Of a stretch of 64,000 nucleotides of DNA, positions 1-6,840 are shown one piece after another. Within the stretch, counting starts at the first letter, position 1, and each line of letters opens with the position of its first letter. A program made the translations under genes and the position numbers. The notes beneath the pieces are model-generated. The model was not told where the DNA came from. It searched no databases and saw only the letters and a program-made list of their open reading frames with translations. The DNA comes from an uncultured Limosilactobacillus sp. (GTDB taxonomy: Bacteria; Bacillota; Bacilli; Lactobacillales; Lactobacillaceae), in NCBI RefSeq assembly GCF_934202705.1, contig NZ_CAKPYE010000004.1, positions 1-64,000 of the forward strand. Direction: 5' to 3'.

Positions 1-79
1 AAATGGAGCTCAACGAAATCCGAAGATTTCATTGAACTCCATTCTTTATAAGAGACTTATGTCACAGCCCCTTTTTTGT
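1..79. repeat. Edge of a repeat or IS remnant with hairpin
   Basis: Bases 2-43 form a long imperfect hairpin, with two 19-nt arms around a CGAA loop. They are followed by an 18-bp motif at 54-71 whose reverse complement recurs at 9227-9244 with one mismatch. GGGG-CTGTGNCATAAGTC-like ends are typical of insertion-sequence termini and small repeats in lactobacilli (family knowledge, recalled). No transposase is visible, and the element may continue left of the window. Confidence 0.45.
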
Positions 80-106
80 TATGAGGGTTGGGTTTTGGAT
101 TGGAAT

Positions 107-1045
107 ATGATAACTTGGGAACCAGTTATAACTATTGGAGGAGATATTATTAGTTCACGACAAATTGGAATTACAATGGCCATTAGTGGCGCCATCTTAT
201 GGGGAGCTTCGGGGGCTGCGGTCCAATACTTGTTTGCTAATCCAACAATTAATGAATATTGGCTAGTTGGATTACGACTACTGGGTGCAGGGATACTGCT
301 GGTTGTTTATTCGGTTATCAAGAACTTTGCTAAAGTTAAAGCGTTGCTCAGTAGTTGGTCGCGGGTTGGGTACCTAATTTTGTTCTCCTTTTTCGGAATG
401 TGTACATCACAGTTGTCATACTTTGTGGCAGTCAAATATAGTAATGCACCAACTGCGACCGTTATTCAGTTTTTAGGGCCGGTTTTTATTATTAGTTACC
501 TTGCAATTAGAACTAAGACATTACCTCGACGAATTGATGTAATTTCCATTGTAGTTGCCTTGCTTGGAACTTTTTTATTAGTGACAGGTGGTCATATAGA
601 TCACTTAGCTTTATCACCATTGGCCTGTTTATGGGGATTATTAGCGGCGATTTCTGAAGCGGTTAATACGATTATGCCGAGAGACTTATTCAAAGAATAT
701 GGAACAATTAATGTCGTGGGCTGGTCAATGTTAATTTCTGGTTTGGCTTTTCTGCCGTTGTATTGGCGATTCCCCGTCCCTAAATTATCAACCAATGATG
801 TGGGAATGATCTTTTTTATTATTATTTTTGGAACATTACTCGCGTATACCCTTTTTCTCGGTAGTGTGAAGTATATTCAACCTAGTACTACCGGAATGTT
901 AGCTGCCTTTGAGCCATTGGTTGCAACAATTTTAGCAGTGGCCTTTCTGGATACACCATTTGGCTTAGCGGATTGGATAGGTAGTGGCTTGATTATTTTG
1001 GCAACTATTTTTCAATCGTGGCCAAATTCAAAGACCGGCAATTAA
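107..1045 (+). CDS. EamA/DMT-family transporter, start uncertain
   Basis: A drug/metabolite transporter-superfamily membrane protein with about ten hydrophobic segments in two EamA repeats. The first begins at ITMAISGAILWGASG, and the second ends with a segment containing FGLADWIGSGLIILATIF. Members export amino acids, metabolites or drugs; the substrate cannot be read from sequence. The frame is open from ATG 32, but its first codons lie in the edge repeat. The given start is the first ATG beyond the repeat, at 107. The only good ribosome-binding site is GGAGG at 137-141, which would serve an ATT codon at 146 or 149. The next ATG, at 176, is 34 nt beyond that site. The domain itself starts near 160, so no start choice truncates it. 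The gene stands alone, 90 nt before the potassium importer. Confidence 0.8.
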   Translation: MITWEPVITIGGDIISSRQIGITMAISGAILWGASGAAVQYLFANPTINEYWLVGLRLLGAGILLVVYSVIKNFAKVKALLSSWSRVGYLILFSFFGMCTSQLSYFVAVKYSNAPTATVIQFLGPVFIISYLAIRTKTLPRRIDVISIVVALLGTFLLVTGGHIDHLALSPLACLWGLLAAISEAVNTIMPRDLFKEYGTINVVGWSMLISGLAFLPLYWRFPVPKLSTNDVGMIFFIIIFGTLLAYTLFLGSVKYIQPSTTGMLAAFEPLVATILAVAFLDTPFGLADWIGSGLIILATIFQSWPNSKTGN

Positions 1046-1135
1046 TATTTTGATTATTTCACAAAAACGGTAGCAATTCATTCAATGGGTGGAGTAGAAT
1101 AGCCATTGATTTATTACTTTTGAGGAGAGTAACTT

Positions 1136-2974
1136 ATGTGGCGTTATTTAAAACGGGTTTTGATTGGGAAACCATTAAAAACCCTTGATGAAGGTAAAAC
1201 ACACCTAACGAAGTTCAAAGCATTAGCAATGCTTTCTTCAGATGCAATTTCGTCTGTGGCTTATGGTCCAGAACAAATTGTAACGGTTTTGGTAACGTTG
1301 TCAGCAATGGCAATGTGGTATTCAATTCCCATTGCGGCGATTGTACTGGTCTTGCTATTGGCAATCACGCTATCTTACCAACAGATTATTCATGCCTATC
1401 CGAGTGGTGGTGGTGCCTATATTGTGGCTACCAAAAACTGGGGAAAGAATGGTGGATTGATCGCTGGTGGTTCATTACTAGTTGATTACATGCTGACCGT
1501 GGCAGTTTCTACCACCTCAGGGACAGAAGCGATTACTTCAGCGATTCCAGCTTTATATAAATATTCCGTACCAATTTCCATTATTATTGTCCTGTTAATT
1601 ATGTTCATGAATTTACGTGGAATGAGTGAGAGTGCCAACTTTTTAACTGTGCCAGTATATTTCTTTGTGATCATGATTTTTGTGATGGTGATTATCGGAG
1701 CAGTTAATATTGCGACGGGTCATATTACTTATCACGCACCAGCTGATTATGGAACACCAGTTGTCGGGATGAGTTTTGTACTGTTTGTCCGAGCCTTTTC
1801 TGCTGGATCTTCGTCCTTAACGGGAGTGGAAGCAGTAAGCAATGCGGTACCTAATTTTAACGAGCCCAAAGAAAAGAATGCTTCCACAACATTGGCCATT
1901 ATGAGTGCTATTTTGGCGTTCTTCTTTATCGCTATTATCTTTTTTGGCTTCTATTTGGGGATTGTTCCGAACGCAAAGGTAACGGTTCTTTCACAAATTG
2001 GAGCAAAGATTTTTGGTGGCCATGGGCTAGGCTTTTACTTATTGCAATTATCAACGGCGATGATTTTAGCGGTCGCTGCCAATACTGGTTTCTCTGCATT
2101 TCCAATTTTGGCATACAACATGGCCAAGGATAAATTTCTTCCCCATGCCTTTATGGATCGGGGAGATCGGCTCGGCTATTCTAATGGGATTATTTCATTA
2201 GCAGTAGGCGCGATTGTCCTGATTCTAATTTTCCATGGGCAAACGAACATGTTGATCCCATTATATGCGGTGGGGGTTTTTGTGCCATTTACCTTGTCGC
2301 AATCTGCAATGATCATTCACTGGTTTCGTGAACGCCAAGGTTGGTGGATTGGTAAATCATTCATTAATCTAGTTGGGGCTCTGATTTCACTTTGCCTAGT
2401 AGCAGCTTTGTTCTGGCAACATTTTGAAAATGTTTGGCCATACCTGATTATCATGCCATGCTTGCTATGGATGTTTCATAAAATTCACAGTCACTACATT
2501 AAAGTTGGTAAACAATTACGGGTGGCTGAAAAGACGGCTGTGCAGCTTCACGATTATGATGGTGCGACGGTCATTGTTTTGGTTGGAAACGTTACTCGGG
2601 TGACCCGAGGTGCCATTAATTACGCCCGGTCTATTGGTGATTATGTGATTGCAATGCATGTTTCATTTGATGAAAATCCGGGAAAAGAGCATAAAACAGC
2701 TAACGAATTTAAGGCGGAATATCCAGATGTCCGATTTGTTGATATTCACTCTTCATACCGATCGATTGCGACGCCAACTTTAAGATTTGTAGATGTGATT
2801 GCTAAACGGGCGGAGGCACGAAATTACTCGACAACCGTCTTAGTACCACAATTTGTGCCCAAACACCCTTGGCAATTAGCGTTGCACAACCAAACCAGTT
2901 TACGGTTACGAACGGTCTTGAATTCACGACAAAACATTGTGGTCGCAACGTATAGTTATCACTTACATGAGTAA
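1136..2974 (+). CDS. kimA: KimA-like potassium importer (APC superfamily)
   Basis: A 612-residue permease of the amino acid-polyamine-organocation fold, resembling Bacillus KimA (YdaO), a high-affinity K+/H+ symporter of the inner membrane. It starts MWRYLKRVLIGKPLK and has the conserved LSSDAISSVAYGPEQI segment near residues 33-48. About 12 hydrophobic segments run to residue ~450. A cytoplasmic C-terminal domain of about 150 residues follows, the part that forms the dimer in KimA. The length matches the family (~607). AGGAGAG ends 8 nt before ATG. In Bacillus, kimA is controlled by a c-di-AMP riboswitch and its product by c-di-AMP. The 90-nt gap here is too short for the ydaO riboswitch and shows none. 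A generic amino-acid permease is the alternative. Confidence 0.8.
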   Translation: MWRYLKRVLIGKPLKTLDEGKTHLTKFKALAMLSSDAISSVAYGPEQIVTVLVTLSAMAMWYSIPIAAIVLVLLLAITLSYQQIIHAYPSGGGAYIVATKNWGKNGGLIAGGSLLVDYMLTVAVSTTSGTEAITSAIPALYKYSVPISIIIVLLIMFMNLRGMSESANFLTVPVYFFVIMIFVMVIIGAVNIATGHITYHAPADYGTPVVGMSFVLFVRAFSAGSSSLTGVEAVSNAVPNFNEPKEKNASTTLAIMSAILAFFFIAIIFFGFYLGIVPNAKVTVLSQIGAKIFGGHGLGFYLLQLSTAMILAVAANTGFSAFPILAYNMAKDKFLPHAFMDRGDRLGYSNGIISLAVGAIVLILIFHGQTNMLIPLYAVGVFVPFTLSQSAMIIHWFRERQGWWIGKSFINLVGALISLCLVAALFWQHFENVWPYLIIMPCLLWMFHKIHSHYIKVGKQLRVAEKTAVQLHDYDGATVIVLVGNVTRVTRGAINYARSIGDYVIAMHVSFDENPGKEHKTANEFKAEYPDVRFVDIHSSYRSIATPTLRFVDVIAKRAEARNYSTTVLVPQFVPKHPWQLALHNQTSLRLRTVLNSRQNIVVATYSYHLHE

Positions 2975-2994
2975 TAGCAAAGGTTGGAGGTATT

Positions 2995-3255
2995 GTGGAT
3001 AAACGAACTTTGATGAGTGCAGTCATATTTGTAATTGGGTTAGTGTTTTTAGCTTCATTTTCGATTCAACATGACCGATTTTTCTCGGGAATTTGTGGGA
3101 TTATCGGGTGTTTTGGCATTGTGGCTGGTTTTATCGGATTACATTGGGAAAAGATTCAAAACGGTGATCGTCGATTGAAACGGACGATCCGGCTGTTGCT
3201 TGTCTTATGTTTAATTTTGATTATCTTGAATATTATTGCTAAATTACTTGGCTAG
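2995..3255 (+). CDS. Small three-helix membrane protein
   Basis: An 86-residue hypothetical membrane protein. It has three hydrophobic stretches (about residues 7-22, 32-50 and 64-84) separated by charged loops. GGAGG at 2986-2990 precedes the GTG start with a short 4-nt spacer. It begins 20 nt after the potassium-importer stop and ends just before a strong terminator, so it is probably the last gene of a two-gene transcript. I do not recognise the family; it could be an accessory subunit, but nothing in the sequence shows that. Confidence 0.7.
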   Translation: MDKRTLMSAVIFVIGLVFLASFSIQHDRFFSGICGIIGCFGIVAGFIGLHWEKIQNGDRRLKRTIRLLLVLCLILIILNIIAKLLG

Positions 3256-3257
3256 AT

Positions 3258-3300
3258 AAAAACAGGATCAAAGGTGATCATTCCTTTGGTCCTGTTTTTT
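3258..3300. terminator. Bidirectional intrinsic terminator
   Basis: Stem AAACAGGA-CAAAGG pairs with CCTTTG-TCCTGTTT, flanked by A and T runs. It closes the kimA transcript and, on the other strand, the yigZ-like gene that ends at 3299. Confidence 0.85.
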
Positions 3301-3940
3301 ATGGTTGGTAGGGAATTTCGTGGAAACGAGTTCCTGCATTGCTAATGGTTAATTGATTATTAAAATGGTTGGCAAGCAGTTCTTGAACCGTTTGAACTTC
3401 GCTATCGTTAACAAAAATAGTTGTGGTCACGTTGACTCCGTAATCTTCTTTAGCAACTTCAATTTGCTTTTCCTTAAGTAAGTAAAGGAGTTGGTCATGG
3501 AACCGATATGGTACTTCAATTGTGAGTAACGTTTGCTGAACCCGTTGCACAATGCCAGCCTGTTGAATAGCTGATGAAGTCGCATTACTATAAGCGCGAA
3601 TTAAGCCACCAGCACCGAGTTTAATCCCGCCAAAGTAACGAGTAACGACAGCACAAACATCATGGATGTGAGATAGTTGGAGAGCTTCCAGAATGGGGAC
3701 ACCAGCAGTACCGCTGGGTTCGCCGTTATCACTTTCTCTTTGAATATGATCATCGTCACCAATTTGATAGGCAAAACAATTGTGAGTTGCTTTACGGTGG
3801 TTCGCTTTAATTTTTTCAATAAAAGATTTAGCTGCCGCTTCATTTTTCACGCGGCTCAGTGAACAGATAAAGCGTGATTTTTTGATTACAATTTCATTTG
3901 TAGTATTTTGTGCAATGGTTAAATAAATTTTTTTAGTCAT
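3299..3940 (-). CDS. YigZ/IMPACT (UPF0029) family protein
   Basis: A cytoplasmic protein of about 213 residues from the YigZ/YvyE/IMPACT family. The N-terminal UPF0029 domain carries the signature DNGEPSGTAGVPIL near residue 75 and the VTRYFGGIKLGAGGLIRAYS block near 101-120. A C-terminal DUF1949 ferredoxin-like domain follows. Length is typical. In bacteria its biochemical role is undefined; eukaryotic IMPACT inhibits GCN2 activation. Two starts are possible: ATG at 3940, 10 nt after GAGG, or TTG at 3946, 4 nt after it. It is divergent from comFA, with about 60 nt between starts, an arrangement seen in several lactobacilli. Confidence 0.9.
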   Translation of the reverse strand: MTKKIYLTIAQNTTNEIVIKKSRFICSLSRVKNEAAAKSFIEKIKANHRKATHNCFAYQIGDDDHIQRESDNGEPSGTAGVPILEALQLSHIHDVCAVVTRYFGGIKLGAGGLIRAYSNATSSAIQQAGIVQRVQQTLLTIEVPYRFHDQLLYLLKEKQIEVAKEDYGVNVTTTIFVNDSEVQTVQELLANHFNNQLTISNAGTRFHEIPYQP

Positions 3941-4000
3941 TTTCAAATTGCCTCAAACAAATTTCATTTTTTCCCGTCTTTAGATAGTGGAGGGAAAATT

Positions 4001-5335
4001 ATGGATATTAGTATGTTTTTTGGACGTCGCGAATTAGTCGCTAAAGTGGATGTGAAATCTTACCTACCGGCGAAAGTGCAAGTTTTACCGACAATGCGGA
4101 TTGGTAGGACAATCCATTGTTTGCGTTGTAATGCGCGGATCCCGCTTAGTCAAGGAAGCTTACCGCATGGACAATATTACTGTCCCCAATGCATTAATTT
4201 GGGTCGAGTATCAACATTAAATTCATTTTACCATGTTCCAGAGCCAAACCAATTTTCACCACCGATTGAACCTCTAACATGGTCCGGACAGCTGTCGCCA
4301 TTACAAGAACCGGTGGCTCGAGAATTAAAAGTTGCAATGGGCAACCATGAACGACGGTTGCTTTGGGCCGTTACCGGTGCCGGAAAGACAGAAATGGTTT
4401 TTCCAGCGATCGAACAAGCACTTAAAAAATGTGAACGAGTTTGTATTGCTTCGCCACGTGTAGATGTATGTTTAGAATTATTCCCACGGCTGCAACAAGC
4501 TTTTCAAAAAACTTCCATGGTACTCCTCCATGGTCATCAAGAAAAAACATATCGGTATTGTCAGTTGACGGTTTGTACTACCCACCAGTTATTACGCTTT
4601 TATCACGCCTTTGATTTATTAATTATTGATGAGGTTGATTCATTCCCGTATACTGCAAATGCTCAGCTTTTGTTTGCAGCCGAACAGGCAAAAAAGATCT
4701 CCGGAGGACTACTAATGATGACTGCAACGCCGGGTGACATATTATTACGTGAAGTGAAACGTCGCCGATTAGCAGTTAGCTACCTGCCGTTACGTTATCA
4801 TGGATCTTTATTACCAAGCATTCGACGAGTAAGAATCAACACTAATTGGCGAATGCGGTTTCAAAAAGACCGAATACCGTATTTGCTATTATATTGGATT
4901 AGTTAACGGATTCGTAGTCATCAGCGGTTTTTAATGTTTGTACCACATATTGCTGATTTAACAATTGTGGCGTCTGCCGTGAAAAAAGCATTCCCCCAAG
5001 CGGCTTTTACAAGTGTGTATGCGGAAGACCCGGAACGACTTGCAAAAGTCCAAGGAATGCGTGATCATCGATATCAATTTTTGATCACAACCACGATTTT
5101 AGAACGTGGGGTGACGTTTCCAGCAATTGACGTGTGTGTTCTCGGAGCAGACGAAGAAGTTTTTTCCAGTTCAGCACTAGTACAGATTGCCGGACGAGTT
5201 GGTCGTGCTAAAGAACGACCAACTGGCAATGTGACCTTTTTTATTAGTGAGAATACTCGTCAGGTTCAATCCGCAGTTCGACAAGTTAAATACTTAAATC
5301 GGTTAGGGAGCAGACTACGATGCGCAAATGTTTAA
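4001..5335 (+). pseudogene. comFA: comFA, competence DNA helicase, interrupted by an in-frame stop
   Basis: ComFA is the ATP-driven DEAD/DEAH-type helicase that helps pull single-stranded DNA into competent cells. The reading frame encodes a four-cysteine zinc site (C40, C43, C61, C64), Walker A TGAGKT at 125-130, DEVD at 210-213 and a TATP motif. It then meets TAA at 4904-4906. Translation in the same frame continues with RIRSHQRFLMFVPHIADL, where the second RecA-like domain is expected. That domain includes TTTILERGVTFPAID and motif VI QIAGRVGR. Total length if the stop is read through is 444 codons, the usual size. A single C-to-T change (CAA to TAA) would explain it. The downstream part overlaps comFC by 16 nt. 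A sequencing error is the alternative. Confidence 0.88.
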
Positions 5336-5994
5336 TTTGTGAGCGGACGATCCATCATCAAAGAACGATTGCTGATTTGCTGTTATTAAACAATCATTTT
5401 CCTGTCATATGTTCCGCTTGTGACACTCAGTTTGAGAAAATTGGTTTGACGAATCGTTGTCAAGGATGCGGTCGTCAGCGTGGCCTAATGTGTCATGATT
5501 GTCAACGTTGGCAAAAAACAATGGGATTTTTGCTTCATAATCGAAGCTTATACCACTATAACGCTGCTATGAAACAATATATGCATGATTATAAGTTTAT
5601 GGGGGATTATCGTCTGCGGCTGGTATTTATGGATGAATTGAGTCAGCTAGTTACTGAACGGCGTCCAGATTTAATTTTACCCATTCCGGTGGATGAATAT
5701 ACTTGTCGTACTCGTGGATTTAACCAAGTTGAAGGAATGCTGAATATTCATGTTGATCGCAACATTTTACTTACCCGTCAAGTGGCCAAGGTGACCCCGC
5801 AATCAGCAAAGAGCCGTCAGGAACGTTTACGGACAGCACAGCCTTTTAAACTTGTTCAACCAGAGCTCCTTTTAAATAAGCGAATTGTGATTGTCGATGA
5901 TATTTATACAACCGGGCGAACTCTATATTACGCAGCAACACTCTGTCGACAAGCCGGCTGTCAACAAGTATGGAGTGTGACACTGGCAAGTTAA
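5320..5994 (+). CDS. comFC: ComF family protein (phosphoribosyltransferase fold)
   Basis: A 224-residue ComFC needed for late steps of transformation in Gram-positive bacteria. The N-terminus has Cys pairs for a zinc ribbon (CLIC, CSAC, CQGC, CHDC). The C-terminal half is a type I phosphoribosyltransferase fold with the PRPP-loop signature IVIVDDIYTTGRTL near residues 187-200. The start lies inside the end of comFA, the usual translationally coupled arrangement. The gene is intact although comFA is broken, so it may be retained for another role or the comFA lesion may be recent. Its transcription presumably depends on the comFA promoter. Confidence 0.92.
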   Translation: MRKCLICERTIHHQRTIADLLLLNNHFPVICSACDTQFEKIGLTNRCQGCGRQRGLMCHDCQRWQKTMGFLLHNRSLYHYNAAMKQYMHDYKFMGDYRLRLVFMDELSQLVTERRPDLILPIPVDEYTCRTRGFNQVEGMLNIHVDRNILLTRQVAKVTPQSAKSRQERLRTAQPFKLVQPELLLNKRIVIVDDIYTTGRTLYYAATLCRQAGCQQVWSVTLAS

Positions 5995-6021
5995 AAAAGT
6001 ATAAAAGCAAACGAGAATAAA

Positions 6022-6050
6022 TTGTTAATTAAGTCAAAGCAATCTATAAT
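6022..6050 (+). promoter_or_regulatory. Promoter of hpf
   Basis: TTGTTA at 6022-6027, a 17-nt spacer and TATAAT at 6045-6050. This near-consensus housekeeping promoter lies in the gap after comFC and would start transcription near 6057. Confidence 0.8.
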
Positions 6051-6070
6051 AGAGTTAAGGATATGAGAAG

Positions 6071-6116
6071 AGTGGTCCTTCTGATATTCAGAACAAGCCC
6101 AATCGCTTGGACTGAA
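6071..6116 (+). promoter_or_regulatory. Compact structured 5' leader of hpf
   Basis: Between the promoter and the ribosome-binding site the leader can fold as a three-way junction. A closing stem pairs GGTC (6074-6077) with GACT (6110-6113). One hairpin pairs TTCTGA with TCAGAA (6079-6093). A second pairs CAAGC with GCTTG (6094-6109). The AAAGGAG ribosome-binding site starts three nucleotides after the closing stem. A role in controlling hpf translation is inferred. Confidence 0.5.
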
Positions 6117-6130
6117 AGGAGTAAAGTACA

Positions 6131-6670
6131 ATGTTAAAATTCAATATTCGTGGAGAAAACGTTGACCTAACTGATGCAATTCGTGACTATGTTGAAAAGC
6201 GGATTAGCAAGATCAATAAATTCCTTGAAGATAACGTTGAAGCTACCGCTCACGTTAATTTAAAGGTTTACAAAAACAAAACTTTCAAGGTTGAAGTTAC
6301 CATTCCTCTTCCTTACTTAACCTTAAGAGCAGAAGAAACTTCCAACGATATGTACGCAAGCATTGACTTGGTTACTGATAAGCTTGAACGGCAAATTCGG
6401 AAGTACAAGACCAAGGTTAACCGGAAGTCACGTGAAAAAGGCTTAAAGAATCTAGAATTTGTTCCGGGTGATGATGGTGTGGATGATGACGCATTAAAGA
6501 TTGTTCGGACAAAGGAAATTTCCTTGAAACCAATGGATTCTGAAGAAGCAGTCTTGCAAATGGATATGTTAGGTCATGACTTCTTCATCTTCCAAGATGC
6601 GGACACCAATGGCACAAGTGTTGTTTACCGTCGAAACGATGGCCGCTATGGTTTAATCGAAATTAATTAA
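6131..6670 (+). CDS. hpf: Ribosome hibernation-promoting factor, long form
   Basis: A 179-residue long HPF (YvyD/RaiA family). It binds the 30S decoding region and dimerises ribosomes into inactive 100S particles in stationary phase. The N-terminal beta-alpha domain (about residues 1-100) starts MLKFNIRGENVDLTDAIRDYVEKRI. A linker with KTKVNRKSREKG follows. The C-terminal dimerisation domain begins at IVRTKEISLKPMDSEEAVLQMDMLGHDFF and ends SVVYRRNDGRYGLIEIN. Length is just below the usual ~185. It has its own promoter, a structured leader and a terminator, so it is a single-gene transcript between comFC and secA, its usual location in Firmicutes. Confidence 0.97.
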   Translation: MLKFNIRGENVDLTDAIRDYVEKRISKINKFLEDNVEATAHVNLKVYKNKTFKVEVTIPLPYLTLRAEETSNDMYASIDLVTDKLERQIRKYKTKVNRKSREKGLKNLEFVPGDDGVDDDALKIVRTKEISLKPMDSEEAVLQMDMLGHDFFIFQDADTNGTSVVYRRNDGRYGLIEIN

Positions 6671-6684
6671 CGGTAGTTAAAGTT

Positions 6685-6720
6685 AAGGGGACGATTGATC
6701 CATCGATCGTCTCCTTTTTT
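6685..6720 (+). terminator. Terminator after hpf
   Basis: A GC-containing stem of about 12 bp (GGGGACGATTGA with TCGATCGTCTCC) is followed by six T residues. Confidence 0.85.
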
Positions 6721-6749
6721 AGTTGACCGTTTTAATCATTGATCTTCCA

Positions 6750-6758
6750 TGTTAAAAT
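6750..6758 (+). promoter_or_regulatory. Extended -10 element before secA
   Basis: TGTTAAAAT fits the extended -10 form TGnTAnAAT. No good -35 hexamer lies 17 nt upstream. The secA start is about 80 nt downstream. Confidence 0.45.
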
Positions 6759-6840
6759 AAATTGTATATATTTAGCATGGTGTTTTTCGCTTAAAATTAG
6801 CGAACGCCTGCAATAATCAGATGGAGGAAAGGACACTTCT

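Noticed and set aside
1046..1135. ydaO-type c-di-AMP riboswitch before the KimA-like gene
   Set aside because: The gap is too short and shows none of the expected long paired structure.
4934..5335. Separate helicase-like gene
   Set aside because: Same frame as the upstream comFA part and holds only the second RecA domain; treated as the 3' part of the broken gene.
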